A DNA stretch of 64,000 nucleotides from Pleomorphomonas carboxyditropha (GCF_002770725.1 NZ_NQVN01000012.1:1-64000); one strand, 5' to 3'. Shown: positions 47,747-57,282, counted from the first letter of the stretch. Notes: a model not told the origin generated them from the sequence alone. Made by a program: numbers and translations.

Positions 47747-50095
47747 ATGGCCACTGTCGCTCCCGTTCTGCCGCTTCCCCAGTCCGCCGCGCCGACGCCG
47801 GCGGCGACCTTGAGCGTCGCCGCCGTCAAGGGCGCCGGCAACGATTTCCGCGACATGGTGGCCGACGCGACCGACTACGAGCCGACCGCCCAGCCGGCAT
47901 CGCCGCGCGACACGCCCGCGCCGCAACGGGCCGACCGCGCCGATCGCGCCGACGGCGCTTCCGGGCGTCGCGCCGACCGGGCCGATCGGGCCTCCGGACG
48001 CCGCGCCGACCGCACGGACGATGCGCCCGGACGCCGGGCCGACCGTGGCGACGCCGCGCCGTCGCGTCGCGGCGACCGGCGGGACGCCGCCGCGGCCACC
48101 GATGCCCCGGCGGATACCGGCGCCGAGATGGACGACGCCGACCTCGACGACGTCGCCGTCGATGCGGTCGCCGAGGCCGACCCGGCCGCCGCCGCCGAGC
48201 TCGCCGCCGTGCCGCTCGACCTCGCCAATTTCTGGTCCGCCTACGCCGGCTTGCAGTCCGATGGCGAAGGCGACGCCGTCGCCGCGCTCGGCACGACCAC
48301 CCCGGCCGCGGCCCCGGCGCCCCAGACACCCGCCGCCGCCGAAGGCTTCCAGCAGGCGCTCGCCGATGCCGGCGCCACGACGCCCGAACCGTCCCGACAG
48401 AACGCCGGCACTGCCGCGGCGACCGCTGCGGCCACCGCCGCCTCGATTGCCGACGCCACCGCCGCGGCGAGCGACGACGCGGCGGCGGCAGCGCTCGACG
48501 CGGCCACTCGGCAGCCGTCCGCCCCGCAGCCCTCTCCGGTGTCGCAGCCCGCCACGACACCGGCTGCCACAACGCAGTCCGCGACGGTCCAGACGGCGGC
48601 GGCGGCAACAGTCGATCAAGCCGCTTTGGCCGCTGCCGCGGCGGCGACCCAGAAGCCGGCCGCCACGCCGGCCGACGACACGACCGCCACCGTGACCGTT
48701 CCCGCCGCCACGCCGGACACCGCCGACCTGCCGGAGCCGCCGGTCGCGCCGCAGGCCACGCCGGCCGCCGCGACCTCGCAGTCCGACAACAAGCCGGCGA
48801 CGCCGGCGCTCGACACCGCCGCGACGCTCCAGCCGCCCGCCGAGGCGGCGCCCACGCCGCCCGCTGCATCCTCGGACGATGCGCCGCAGGCGTCCACCAC
48901 CGCGGCTTCGGCCACCGCCTCGACCAAAACCACCGATGCGCCGGCCACCGACGCGCCGAAGGTGACGGTCGCGCCGCCGGCACCGATCCCGGCCGCCGCC
49001 AATGACGCCGCCACCACGACCACCGCCCTGCCGGTCGTCGATGCCGATACCGCCGCCCCGTCGCAGACGAGCGCCGCCGCCCCGGCCGGCATTCCCCCGA
49101 AGCCGGCGGCTTCCACCGGCAAGCCGGCGGCGACCGCGACGACCGCCGCATCCGCCGATGACAGCGCGGCGGCCGCCGACGACGCCACCCAGCCGGCGAC
49201 CACGGCGCGCGTCTCCCAGTCGCCGCTGCCCTCCAGTGGTCGGCTTTCGGCCGCCGCCACCGCCGCCACGGATGTCGCCACCACCGATGCGATCGCCACC
49301 GCCGGTGCCGTGGCTGCCGCCGCCAGCGTCAAGCCGGCCGATACCAAGGCCGCTACCGCCGAGAAGCCCTCGACCGCCACCGATGCCCCAGGCGAGCGCA
49401 CGTCGGCCAGCAGCGCCGGCGCCGCTCCCAACCAGGCCGCCGACAACGGCCTCGCCAAACCGAAGACGGTGAGCGGCGTTTCCAGCGCCGCCCGCGCCTT
49501 CGCCGACCGCCTGCGCGACGTTGGCGCCGGCGCGACGCAAGCCGACGCCGCCCCGGGCACCCAGGCCCTGCCGGCCGGCCAGACCGCAGGCACCACGGCC
49601 GCACCCCAGGCCGCCGCTGCCGCGACCGCCGGCGCCGCCGTCAAGCTCGACGATGTCGGCGCCACCATCGTTCGCCACGTCAAGGCCGGCGAAACCAGCT
49701 TCTCGGTGCGGCTCGACCCGGCCGATCTCGGCAAGGTCGACGTCAAGGTCGACTTCTCGGCCGATGGCAGCGCCCGTGCCCATCTCGTCGTCGAGCGCCG
49801 CGACACCTTCGAGGCGCTGTCGCGCGACCAGCGGCACATCGAGCAGACGCTGCGCGACGCCGGCTTCGAGGTGAAGGACGGCTCGGTGTCGATGTCGATG
49901 CGCCAGGACGGCGGCCAGCAGCAGGACCGGTCCGCCGCCTTCGCCCGCCAGGACCAGCAGCAGCAACAGCAGCAGGGCCGCCAGACCCCGCCCGAGGGCT
50001 CTCTCAGGAGCAAGGCCGAGGATGAGGTCCAGACGGCGATCGCCCCCGGCGCCTACCGCCCGCGCGGCGACGGCCGCATCGATATCCGCGTCTGA
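47747..50095 (+). CDS. fliK: Flagellar hook-length control protein (FliK-like)
   Basis: Exported ruler protein controlling hook length and the secretion switch. 782 residues, dominated by a long Ala/Pro/Thr/Asp-rich region of low complexity (about 30-600). It contains an imperfect tandem repeat GRRADRADRA(S/T).. (about residues 63-110) and a Gln-rich stretch (DQQQQQQQGRQ). The conserved C-terminal Flg_hook domain (about 640-745) reads GETSFSVRLDPADLGKVDVK and RRDTFEALSRDQRHIEQTLR. ATG 47747 is chosen because the sigma-54 start near 47711 would leave the in-frame GTG 47711 leaderless. Precedes flgD as in other alphaproteobacteria. Confidence 0.85.
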   Translation: MATVAPVLPLPQSAAPTPAATLSVAAVKGAGNDFRDMVADATDYEPTAQPASPRDTPAPQRADRADRADGASGRRADRADRASGRRADRTDDAPGRRADRGDAAPSRRGDRRDAAAATDAPADTGAEMDDADLDDVAVDAVAEADPAAAAELAAVPLDLANFWSAYAGLQSDGEGDAVAALGTTTPAAAPAPQTPAAAEGFQQALADAGATTPEPSRQNAGTAAATAAATAASIADATAAASDDAAAAALDAATRQPSAPQPSPVSQPATTPAATTQSATVQTAAAATVDQAALAAAAAATQKPAATPADDTTATVTVPAATPDTADLPEPPVAPQATPAAATSQSDNKPATPALDTAATLQPPAEAAPTPPAASSDDAPQASTTAASATASTKTTDAPATDAPKVTVAPPAPIPAAANDAATTTTALPVVDADTAAPSQTSAAAPAGIPPKPAASTGKPAATATTAASADDSAAAADDATQPATTARVSQSPLPSSGRLSAAATAATDVATTDAIATAGAVAAAASVKPADTKAATAEKPSTATDAPGERTSASSAGAAPNQAADNGLAKPKTVSGVSSAARAFADRLRDVGAGATQADAAPGTQALPAGQTAGTTAAPQAAAAATAGAAVKLDDVGATIVRHVKAGETSFSVRLDPADLGKVDVKVDFSADGSARAHLVVERRDTFEALSRDQRHIEQTLRDAGFEVKDGSVSMSMRQDGGQQQDRSAAFARQDQQQQQQQGRQTPPEGSLRSKAEDEVQTAIAPGAYRPRGDGRIDIRV

Positions 50096-50126
50096 GTGAG
50101 AGCTTCGGCAGTTTCAGGAGACCATC

Positions 50127-50786
50127 ATGAGCGTATCCGGCATCGGTTCCTCCTCGAACGGCAACACGTCCTCGGCGGCGACCAACGCGCTGACCTCCAA
50201 CTATGCGACCTTCCTGACGCTGCTCACCACCCAGCTCAAGACGCAGAGCCCGCTGTCGCCGATGGACGTCAACAACTTCACCCAGCAGCTCGTCCAGTAT
50301 TCGACGGTCGAGCAGCAGATCCAGACCAACCAGAACCTCCAGGCGATGATGGACACGCTAACCTCCAGCGCCGCGCTCCAGCTCGTCAACTACGTCGGCA
50401 AGTCGGTCACCGCCTATTCCGACACCACCAAGTTCCAGGACGGCAAGGCCGACTGGACGGTGAATTCCTCGGCCGACGCGCCGGGCGCCAAGGTGACCAT
50501 CACCGACGAGAACGGCGGCGTGGTCTACCAGGGCACCACCGACCTCAAGGCCGGCAACAACACCTTCAGCTGGGACGGCCAGGGCACCTACGGCTCCGAC
50601 TACAGCTCGTCCACCGGCGCCTACACCATCTCGGTCAACGGCACCGATGCCAACGGCAAGGCGGTCACCATCACCACCGAGATCACCGGCAAGGTGCAGG
50701 CGGTCGACACCTCCTCCCAGCAGCCGTTCATCAAGGTCAACGGCCGCCTGCTGCCGCTGTCGGCGCTGACCGAGGTCTCCGCCTGA
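50127..50786 (+). CDS. flgD: Flagellar hook assembly protein FlgD
   Basis: Hook capping scaffold for FlgE assembly, exported through the flagellar type III system. 219 residues. N-terminal export region with FLTLLTTQLKTQSPLSPMDV and TQQLVQYSTVEQQIQTNQNL is highly conserved. The C-terminal half is an Ig-like beta domain (about 100-200; GAKVTITDENGGVVYQG). 31 bases after fliK; same operon. ATG 50127 has AGGAGA upstream. Confidence 0.95.
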   Translation: MSVSGIGSSSNGNTSSAATNALTSNYATFLTLLTTQLKTQSPLSPMDVNNFTQQLVQYSTVEQQIQTNQNLQAMMDTLTSSAALQLVNYVGKSVTAYSDTTKFQDGKADWTVNSSADAPGAKVTITDENGGVVYQGTTDLKAGNNTFSWDGQGTYGSDYSSSTGAYTISVNGTDANGKAVTITTEITGKVQAVDTSSQQPFIKVNGRLLPLSALTEVSA

Positions 50787-50863
50787 CGCCGAGATGCGCT
50801 GACGATGCCTCCCGGCCGCCTGCCGATTTCTCACGCCCCTGATGCAAACGGCAAAACGGACGC

Positions 50864-51032
50864 GACGCCTTATATCCGCCTTCCGCCCTTTCCGGCCCGA
50901 GGTCCTGCGCCTCCGCGCGGGATGATAGAATTATATATAGAAAACAAATATATAACCTCCCCACAAGGTGTCATCCTGCGCGCAGGCGCAGGACCTCGGG
51001 CAGGATGAAGCAGGCGGCCGATGTAAGTCTCC
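50864..51032. repeat. Family A palindromic repeat, copy 8 (short form)
   Basis: Begins GACGCCTTATATCCGCC. Hairpins CCTGCGC/GCGCGGG and CCTGCGC/GCGCAGG, spacer GAATTATATATAGAAAACA. Downstream of flgD. Confidence 0.85.
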
Positions 51033-51355
51033 AGGAAGGTCGCCGCTTTTTCCTTCATCCGCCTGCCAACCGGATGTTTTGGGCCGGCCTGCGAACATGC
51101 ATCGGACTTTCCGAAAGCCGGCGTCCACCGTCCGATCCGAGGCTCTAGGTAGTTATTCGCATCATTCGGCATCGTTGCAAAATCGGCCGGCACGCTATGG
51201 AGCGGGCCGCCGAGGACGCCTTTCGCGTGGCCCCGTTAATCTTTGAAACGGAAAAGCGCCTCATTTCCGCGGCCGGGCGGCCCAATTCCTAAAACGCGGC
51301 AAACGGCAGGCTTTCGGCAAGTCGTTCAAAATCTTACCGAATTCTTGCGAAGCAG
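51033..51355. other. Intergenic region before sciP
   Basis: About 320 bases. No gene seen. The last 60 bases hold the sciP promoter, with a CtrA-like box just downstream (51356-51370). Confidence 0.3.
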
Positions 51356-51370
51356 TTAGGCGTTTTTTAA
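51356..51370 (+). promoter_or_regulatory. CtrA-like box upstream of sciP
   Basis: TTAGGCGTTTTTTAA fits TTAA-N7-TTAA with one mismatch (TTAG). It lies 52 bases before the sciP start. CtrA activation of sciP is known in Caulobacter. Confidence 0.5.
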
Positions 51371-51421
51371 ACGGCTTGATTTAGGGTGCTCTTCTGAAGG
51401 TCAGATTTGTGTGAGAGTAGA

Positions 51422-51697
51422 ATGACCGAACAGATGCGTCCGCGCGTAAAATACGTCATTGGGCCGGATGGAAGCCCATTGACCATTGCCGATTTGCCGC
51501 CTGAAGGCACCCAGCGCTGGGTAATCCGCCGCAAGGCCGAGGTTGTCGCCGCCGTTCGCGGCGGCCTCCTGTCCCTGGAGGAAGCCTGCAAGCGCTACAC
51601 CCTCACCGTCGAGGAATTCCTGTCCTGGCAGCAGTCGATCGACAAGCACGGGCTTGCCGGCCTCAGGGCGACGCGCGTCCAGCAATATCGTCCCTGA
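51422..51697 (+). CDS. sciP: CtrA inhibitor SciP (DUF1153)
   Basis: Small DNA-binding protein that blocks CtrA-dependent transcription during part of the cell cycle. 91 residues, the usual size. The near-invariant block is present: RPRVKYVIGPDGSPLTIADL and QRWVIRRKAEVVAAVRGGLL followed by SLEEACKRYTLTVEEFLSWQ (winged-helix-like). ATG 51422 has GAGAG upstream; a TTG five codons earlier is unlikely. Sits between the fliK-flgD and fliF operons, in keeping with its control of flagellar timing. Confidence 0.93.
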   Translation: MTEQMRPRVKYVIGPDGSPLTIADLPPEGTQRWVIRRKAEVVAAVRGGLLSLEEACKRYTLTVEEFLSWQQSIDKHGLAGLRATRVQQYRP

Positions 51698-51722
51698 CGG
51701 GACCCCAACAAGCGTCCTTTTC

Positions 51723-51766
51723 AAGGGGGCGGCCGGTCCGGACGGATCGACCGCCCTTGCCTTTTT
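51723..51766 (+). terminator. Probable terminator of sciP
   Basis: Arms AAGGGGGCGG and CCGCCCTT around a GC-rich loop, followed by GCCTTTTTG. 26 bases past the sciP stop. Confidence 0.6.
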
Positions 51767-51871
51767 GTGGCCCCGCCGCTGCACCCGGCAAAAAATGCCG
51801 TGAATTATGCAAATCTTCATAAACCGGTTTTGGCGGATTTCCGCCGATCGCGCCGGACCGGCCGTCTGGCG

Positions 51872-51886
51872 TTAATAACTTGTTTA
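51872..51886 (+). promoter_or_regulatory. CtrA-like box upstream of fliF
   Basis: TTAATAACTTGTTTA fits TTAA-N7-TTAA with one mismatch (TTTA), 83 bases before the fliF start. Class II flagellar operons are CtrA targets in Caulobacter. Confidence 0.5.
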
Positions 51887-51968
51887 CCATAAGCGTGTGG
51901 AAATAATTGCCGCCTTGGTCCGCGGCGGCGTCGACGATTCACGCCGTGTCGAACAGTGGGGAATCGGC

Positions 51969-53681
51969 GTGGGTGGATTTGGAGAGTTCCTGAAGAGCCT
52001 GGGGCCAAGCCGGCTGGCGGCAATGGGCGCCGTGGCGCTCGGCCTGATGGGCTTCTTCGTGTTCATCGTGCTGCGTTTCTCGGCCATTCAGCAGGTCCCG
52101 CTCTATACCGGCCTCAGCCTCGACGATTCGGCGGCCATCGCCCAGCAGCTCACCTCGGCCGGCACCGCCTTCACGCTGAAGGAGGGCGGCACCACCATCC
52201 TCGTCGACGAGACCAAGCTCGACCAGACGCGCATGGCGCTGGCCCAGCAGGGCCTGCCGGCCGGCGACAGCGTCGGCTACGAGATCTTCGACAAGACCGA
52301 CGCCCTGGGCACCACCTCCTTCGTGCAGTCGGTCAACGCGCTGCGCGCCCTCGAAGGCGAGCTGTCGCGCACCATCCGCACCATCCGCCAGGTCGATCAG
52401 GCGCGCGTCCACCTGGTGCTGCCCGAGCGGCAACTGTTCCGCAAGGACGAGCAGAAGCCCACCGCCTCCATCGTGCTGAAGACGCGCGGCACGCTCGATC
52501 CCGGCCAGATCCGCGCCATCCAGCACCTCGTCGCCTCGGCGGTGTCCGGCCTCGATCCCGCGCGCATCTCGGTGATCGACGAGACCGGCCGCCTGCTCGC
52601 CCAGGGCAACGGCGACGAGAGCAGCGCCTCCTACCTCGCCACCAACGCCGACGAGCGCACCACCGCCTACCAGAACCAGGTGGAAGCCCGCGTCCGCGAC
52701 ATCGTCGAAAGCGTGGTCGGCGCCGGCCGGGCCCGCGTCCGCGTCGCCGCCGAGCTCGACTTCAACCGCGTCCAGGAGACGCAGGACACCTTCGACCCCA
52801 ACGGCCAGGTCGTCCGCTCCACCCAGACGCGCGAGGAGAAGTCGCTGAGCCAGGACAACCAGGGCAATCCGCCCGTCTCGGCCGGCAACCAGATCCCCAA
52901 CGCCAACCAGACGCAGGGCGCCCAGGGCGCGTCGCAGACCTCCGACAACGCCCAGACCACCGAGGAAACGGTCAACTACGAGATTTCCAAGACCACCCGC
53001 ACCCAGGTGACCGAGGTCGGCGGCGTCAAGCGCCTGTCGGTGGCCGTGCTGGTGGACGGCCGCTATACGCCGGACGCCAACGGCGTCATGACCTACGCGC
53101 CGCGGCCGCAGCCCGAGCTCGACCAGATCACCTCGCTGGTGCGCACCGCCATGGGCTATGACGACAAGCGCGGCGACCAGTTGCAGGTGGTCAACCTGCA
53201 GTTCGCCGACAGCCCGCCCGGCCCGGCCGACCTTGCCGCCGCGCCGGCCTCGATGTTCGACTTCTCGCGCGAGGACATCATGCGCTTCGCCGAGATGGGC
53301 GTGTTGATCCTGGTGACGCTGCTGGTGCTCTTGTTCGCCGTCCGGCCGCTGATCCGCCGCATCCTCGGCTCGGACATCGACGCCGAGACGCTGCCGGCCA
53401 TCACCTCCGCCCTGAGCGAGGCGGCGGCCGCCGGCCGCAACGCGGTGACGGTGGTGCTCAACCCCGACGGCAAGCCGGTGGTGATGGGCGCCGACGGCGT
53501 GGAGGTGGCCGGCGAAGCGCCGGACATCCCCGCCCTGCCCAACGACACCCGCATCGAGAGCGCCAAGGCGCAGGGCGCCATGCAGCTCGACCAGGTGCGC
53601 AAGGTCGGCGACCTCGTGGGCGACAATCCCAACGAGGCGGCGATCATCATCCGCAACTGGCTGTCGGAGGTGCCGGCGTAA
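51969..53681 (+). CDS. fliF: Flagellar MS-ring protein FliF
   Basis: Forms the MS ring in the inner membrane, base of the flagellum. 570 residues: transmembrane helix near the N-terminus (about 18-38, ALGLMGFFVFIVLRFS), the conserved ring-building region (PLYTGLSLDDSAAIAQQLTS; RALEGELSRTIRTIRQVDQA; VHLVLPERQLFRKDEQKPTA), a Gln/Asn-rich linker, and a second helix (about 434-457, MGVLILVTLLVLLFAVRPL) before a short cytoplasmic FliG-binding tail. Start GTG 51969 has GGGGA seven bases upstream; the in-frame GTG 51897 lacks a ribosome site. First gene of fliF-fliG-fliH-fliN-flbD. Confidence 0.93.
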   Translation: MGGFGEFLKSLGPSRLAAMGAVALGLMGFFVFIVLRFSAIQQVPLYTGLSLDDSAAIAQQLTSAGTAFTLKEGGTTILVDETKLDQTRMALAQQGLPAGDSVGYEIFDKTDALGTTSFVQSVNALRALEGELSRTIRTIRQVDQARVHLVLPERQLFRKDEQKPTASIVLKTRGTLDPGQIRAIQHLVASAVSGLDPARISVIDETGRLLAQGNGDESSASYLATNADERTTAYQNQVEARVRDIVESVVGAGRARVRVAAELDFNRVQETQDTFDPNGQVVRSTQTREEKSLSQDNQGNPPVSAGNQIPNANQTQGAQGASQTSDNAQTTEETVNYEISKTTRTQVTEVGGVKRLSVAVLVDGRYTPDANGVMTYAPRPQPELDQITSLVRTAMGYDDKRGDQLQVVNLQFADSPPGPADLAAAPASMFDFSREDIMRFAEMGVLILVTLLVLLFAVRPLIRRILGSDIDAETLPAITSALSEAAAAGRNAVTVVLNPDGKPVVMGADGVEVAGEAPDIPALPNDTRIESAKAQGAMQLDQVRKVGDLVGDNPNEAAIIIRNWLSEVPA

Positions 53682-54746
53682 ATGGCCCTGTCTCCCACCG
53701 CGCTGGTCGCCAAAGGCAACGCGCTCACCATCTCCTCCGAAGGCGAGAGCCGCGCGCTGAACGGCGCCGAGAAGGCCGCCGTGATGATGCTGGCGCTCGG
53801 CGACCGCTACGGCGGCCCGATCTGGAAGCTGCTCGACGAGATCGAGATCAAGCAGCTTTCCGTCGCCATGTCCAAGCTCGGGCCGATCACCCCCGCCATG
53901 CTCGACGACCTGCTGGTCGAGTTCGTCACCCGCGTCTCGTCTTCCGGCGCGCTGATGGGCAACTACGACACCACCGAGCGCCTGCTGCTCGCCGTGCTGC
54001 CGCCCGACAAGGTCAACGCCATCATGGACGAGATCCGGGGGCCGGCTGGCCGCAACATGTGGGAGAAGCTCTCCAACGTGCAGGAGAACGTGCTCGCCAA
54101 CTATCTCAAGAACGAATATCCGCAGACCGTCGCCGTCGTCCTCTCCAAGATCAACTCCGACCACGCGGCCCGTGTCCTCTCCAAGCTGCCCGACGAATTC
54201 GCGCTGGAGGTGGTCGACCGCATGCTGAAGATGGAGGCGGTGCAGAAGGACATCCTCGAGAAGGTCGAGCAGACGCTGCGCGTCGAGTTCATGTCCAACC
54301 TCACCAACACCCAGCGCCGCGACGCCCACGAGCTGATGGCCGAGATCTTCAACTCCTTCGACCGCAACACCGAGGCGAAGTTCATCGCCGCCCTCGAGGA
54401 GCACAACCGCGACGCCGCCGACCGCATCAAGGCGCTGATGTTCACCTTCGACGACCTCGCCAAGCTCGACGCCGGCGCCATCCAGACGGTGCTGCGCCAG
54501 GTCGAGAGGGACAAGCTGGCGCTGGCGCTGAAGGGCGCCAAGGAAGGCGTGCGCGACTTCTTCTTCGCCAACATGTCGGCCCGCGCCTCGGCCATGCTGA
54601 AGGAGGACATGGAAGCCATGGGCGCCGTCCGCCTGCGCGACGTCGACGATGCCCAGGCCGCCCTGATCAATCTCGCCAAGGACCTCGCCGCCAAGGGCGA
54701 GATCATGATTTCCAAGAACAAGGGCGAGGACGAGCTCGTCATGTGA
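53682..54746 (+). CDS. fliG: Flagellar motor switch protein FliG
   Basis: Rotor protein that couples stator force to rotation and binds FliF. 354 residues, three-domain layout: N-domain (about 25-110, [14 protein letters not shown]), middle (about 130-210, [20 protein letters not shown]) and C-domain (about 240-345) with the charged helix around [20 protein letters not shown] and MSARASAML. Starts directly after the fliF stop, so coupled. Complete by length. Confidence 0.95.
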   Translation: MALSPTALVAKGNALTISSEGESRALNGAEKAAVMMLALGDRYGGPIWKLLDEIEIKQLSVAMSKLGPITPAMLDDLLVEFVTRVSSSGALMGNYDTTERLLLAVLPPDKVNAIMDEIRGPAGRNMWEKLSNVQENVLANYLKNEYPQTVAVVLSKINSDHAARVLSKLPDEFALEVVDRMLKMEAVQKDILEKVEQTLRVEFMSNLTNTQRRDAHELMAEIFNSFDRNTEAKFIAALEEHNRDAADRIKALMFTFDDLAKLDAGAIQTVLRQVERDKLALALKGAKEGVRDFFFANMSARASAMLKEDMEAMGAVRLRDVDDAQAALINLAKDLAAKGEIMISKNKGEDELVM

Positions 54747-54774
54747 CGGGCCCCTCGCAAAGGAGTATCCGCTG

Positions 54775-55461
54775 ATGGCGGCACCGGCCCGCTTCCTGTT
54801 CGACAACGACTTCTCGGCCCCGGCGGCGCGCGCCGACGCCGCGCCGGCGACCGTGATGGTTCCCGAGCCGGAGCATCTTTCGCGTCTCGCCGAAGCCGAG
54901 GCCGCTGCCTACGAGCGGGGCCTTGCCGCCGGCCGCGACAGCGCCGAGGCTCAGGCCGCCGACCGCACCGCCCGCGAAGCCATGCGCCTGTCCGACGAGG
55001 CGCAGCGCCTCGCCAGCGCCGCCCAGTCGATCCTCGCCGTGCTCGACACCGAGCGCGCCCGCATCGAGGCCGACGCCATGCGCCTTGCCGAGACGGTGGC
55101 CATCAAGATCGCCGGCTCGCTGGTCGAGCGGCAGCCGCGCGAGCGCATCCTCGGGCTCTTGGAAGACTGCTTCGCGCCGTTGCGCGCCGCGCCCCACCTG
55201 GTCATCCGCCTGTCGGACGTCGACGCCGGGCCGATCCAGGGCGAACTGAAGCGCCTCGTCGCCGAGCGCGGCTTCGAGGGCCGCCTCGTGGTGCTCGGAG
55301 AGCCCGGCATGACGCGCGGCGACTGCCGCATCGAGTGGGCCGATGGTGGTATAGTTCTCGACCACGCCGCCGTCGTCGCCGGCATCGAGGCGGCGATCGC
55401 CCGCTACCTGCCGGCCCCGGACCCGACCGACCTCACGTCCAACAGCGGAGCCGCCGCATGA
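54775..55461 (+). CDS. fliH: Flagellar assembly protein FliH
   Basis: Regulator of the export ATPase FliI. 228 residues; an N-terminal Ala-rich segment, a helical coiled-coil-like centre (about 40-110, Glu/Ala/Arg heptads) and a C-terminal domain containing LVIRLSDVDAGPIQGELKRL and CRIEWADGGIVLDH, the characteristic end of FliH. ATG 54775 has AAAGGAG upstream. Its stop overlaps fliN (ATGA). fliI is not next to it in this window. Confidence 0.85.
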   Translation: MAAPARFLFDNDFSAPAARADAAPATVMVPEPEHLSRLAEAEAAAYERGLAAGRDSAEAQAADRTAREAMRLSDEAQRLASAAQSILAVLDTERARIEADAMRLAETVAIKIAGSLVERQPRERILGLLEDCFAPLRAAPHLVIRLSDVDAGPIQGELKRLVAERGFEGRLVVLGEPGMTRGDCRIEWADGGIVLDHAAVVAGIEAAIARYLPAPDPTDLTSNSGAAA

Positions 55462-55802
55462 CCCCCGCCGACGAACCCTCGGGCATCGACCTCGAATCAC
55501 ACGTCGCCGAGCGCCGCCGGGCCGGCGACGACGGCGACGATCACGCCGTCACCCGCTCGGCCGCCGAGCTCGAGGCGGTGTTCGACGTTCCGGTGCGCGT
55601 GTCGGCCATCCTCGGCCGCGCCCGCCTCGGCGTCAGCGACCTCCTGCAGCTCGCCCCCGGCTCCGTGCTGGAGCTCGACCGCAAGGTCGGCGAAGCCATC
55701 GACATCTACGTCAACGACCGCCTCGTCGCCCGTGGCGAAGTGGTGCTGGTCGAAGACAAGCTCGGCGTGACGATGACCGAAATCGTCAAGGCCGAGCGCT
55801 GA
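55458..55802 (+). CDS. fliN: Flagellar motor switch protein FliN
   Basis: C-ring component that forms the bottom of the rotor and binds FliH/export components. 114 residues with an acidic N-terminal tail and the SpoA/FliN domain (about 38-114, [20 protein letters not shown], then [20 protein letters not shown] and [20 protein letters not shown]). Overlaps fliH by four bases, so the ATG at 55458 is secure. Confidence 0.95.
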   Translation: MTPADEPSGIDLESHVAERRRAGDDGDDHAVTRSAAELEAVFDVPVRVSAILGRARLGVSDLLQLAPGSVLELDRKVGEAIDIYVNDRLVARGEVVLVEDKLGVTMTEIVKAER

Positions 55803-55816
55803 CCGGAGACAGACCC

Positions 55817-57196
55817 ATGCGCCTTCTGATCGTCGGCTCGCTCAACGGCCAGCTCACCGCCGCCACCCGCATCGCCATGGACAAGGGCGCGTCGGTGCTG
55901 CAGGCCGATACCATCGACACCGCGCTGCGGACGCTGCGCTCGGGGCGCGGCGCCGACCTCGTCATGATCGACGTGTCGCTGCCGATCCAGCGGCTGATCA
56001 CCTCGCTGGAAGAGGAACGCATCCACGTTCCCGTCGTCGCCTGCGGCATCGCCACCGACGCCAAGGCGGCGGTCGCCGCCATCCGCGCCGGCGCCAAGGA
56101 ATACATCCCCCTGCCGCCCGACGCCGAGCTGATCGCCGCCGTGCTCGCCGCCGTCACCGCCGACAGCCGCGACCTGGTGGTGCGCGACGAGGCGATGCAG
56201 GCGGTCTTGAAGCTGGCCGACCAGGTGGCCGGGAGCGAGGCGTCGATCCTGATCACCGGCGAGAGCGGCACCGGCAAGGAGGTGCTCGCCCGCTACGTCC
56301 ACCGCAAGTCGGCGCGCGTCGACAGGCCCTTCGTCTCCGTCAACTGCGCCGCCATTCCGGAGAACCTGCTGGAATCCGAGCTGTTCGGCCACGAGAAGGG
56401 CGCGTTCACCGGTGCCGTCGCCCGCCGCGTCGGCAAGTTCGAGGAAGCCTCCGGCGGCACGCTGCTGCTCGACGAAATCTCCGAGATGGACGTCCGCCTG
56501 CAGGCCAAGCTGTTGCGCGCCATCCAGGAGCGGGTGATCGACCGGGTCGGCGGCGGCAAGCCGGTGCCGGTGGACATCCGCATCATCGCCACCTCCAACC
56601 GCAACCTCTCCGACGCCGTGAAAGAGGGCCGCTTCCGCGAAGACCTGCTCTACCGCCTCAACGTCGTCAACCTGAAGATCCCCTCGCTGCGCGACCGGCC
56701 CGCCGACATCCTGGCGCTCGCCGAGCATTTCGGCCGCAAATACGCCGAGATCAACGGCATGCCGGAGCGGCCGCTCGCCGCCGACGCCAAGCGCGAGCTG
56801 ATCGCCGCCCGCTGGCCGGGCAACGTCCGCGAGCTCGAGAACACCATCCACCGCGCCGTGCTCTTGGCGAGCGGCACCGAGATCGGCGTCGAGGCCATCC
56901 GCTCGCCCGACGGCGCCCGCATGGAAGGCACCGCCGCCGTGCCGCGCGCCACCGACCCGGCCGCCCGCGCCGCCCAGACGGCCGAGGCGGTGACGCGCGC
57001 CCTGGTCGGCCGCACCGTCGCCGAGGTGGAGCGCGACCTCATCCTCGACACGCTCGACCACTGCCTCGGCAACCGCACCCACGCCGCCCGCATCCTCGGC
57101 ATCTCCATCCGCACGCTCCGCAACAAGCTCAACGAATACGAAGCCGAAGGCATCGACGTGCCCGACCCCGGCACCAGCCGGATCGCCACGGCATGA
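55817..57196 (+). CDS. flbD: Flagellar sigma-54-dependent regulator FlbD
   Basis: Activator/repressor of late flagellar genes, working with RNA polymerase-sigma54. 459 residues. N-terminal receiver-like domain (1-120) is degenerate: the acidic pair at its start is missing ([10 protein letters not shown]), but an Asp in VMIDVSLP remains. AAA+ domain (about 135-365) with Walker [15 protein letters not shown] loop ([17 protein letters not shown]), Walker [14 protein letters not shown] and R-finger region. C-terminal Fis-type helix-turn-helix (about 408-445, [20 protein letters not shown]). Ends [11 protein letters not shown]; that end is duplicated 1.8 kb downstream. The stop is at 57194-57196. 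Confidence 0.93.
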   Translation: MRLLIVGSLNGQLTAATRIAMDKGASVLQADTIDTALRTLRSGRGADLVMIDVSLPIQRLITSLEEERIHVPVVACGIATDAKAAVAAIRAGAKEYIPLPPDAELIAAVLAAVTADSRDLVVRDEAMQAVLKLADQVAGSEASILITGESGTGKEVLARYVHRKSARVDRPFVSVNCAAIPENLLESELFGHEKGAFTGAVARRVGKFEEASGGTLLLDEISEMDVRLQAKLLRAIQERVIDRVGGGKPVPVDIRIIATSNRNLSDAVKEGRFREDLLYRLNVVNLKIPSLRDRPADILALAEHFGRKYAEINGMPERPLAADAKRELIAARWPGNVRELENTIHRAVLLASGTEIGVEAIRSPDGARMEGTAAVPRATDPAARAAQTAEAVTRALVGRTVAEVERDLILDTLDHCLGNRTHAARILGISIRTLRNKLNEYEAEGIDVPDPGTSRIATA

Positions 57197-57202
57197 GGAG
57201 GC
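57161..57202 (+). repeat. 42-bp direct repeat, left copy (3' end of flbD)
   Basis: Starts CCCGACCCCGGCACCAGCCG and ends GCATGAGGAGGC; encodes the flbD tail [11 protein letters not shown], its stop and the GAGGAGG that follows. Matches 58981-59022 at 41 of 42 positions; the one difference is G57181 against C59001. Flanks differ on both sides. Confidence 0.9.
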
Positions 57203-57282
57203 ACTAATTGCCCGTCTTGCCCGGCACCTCGACTTCGGAGAAGGTGTTTAAAGATTGAATCTGAGGGAACTTTACCCAAAGA

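Noticed and set aside
47929-48095. Short repeats that might suggest a CRISPR array
   Set aside because: Repeats are irregular, in frame and coding (GRRADR units of FliK); no uniform spacers and no cas gene.
47492-49966. 824-codon Gly/Arg-rich frame opposite fliK
   Set aside because: Shadow of the low-complexity part of fliK; no signal or domain.
51767-51784. GG-N10-GC pattern upstream of fliF as a sigma-54 promoter
   Set aside because: Only TGGCCCC...CTGCA, poor match in G/C-rich sequence and next to the sciP terminator; likely chance. The CtrA-like box is the better candidate.
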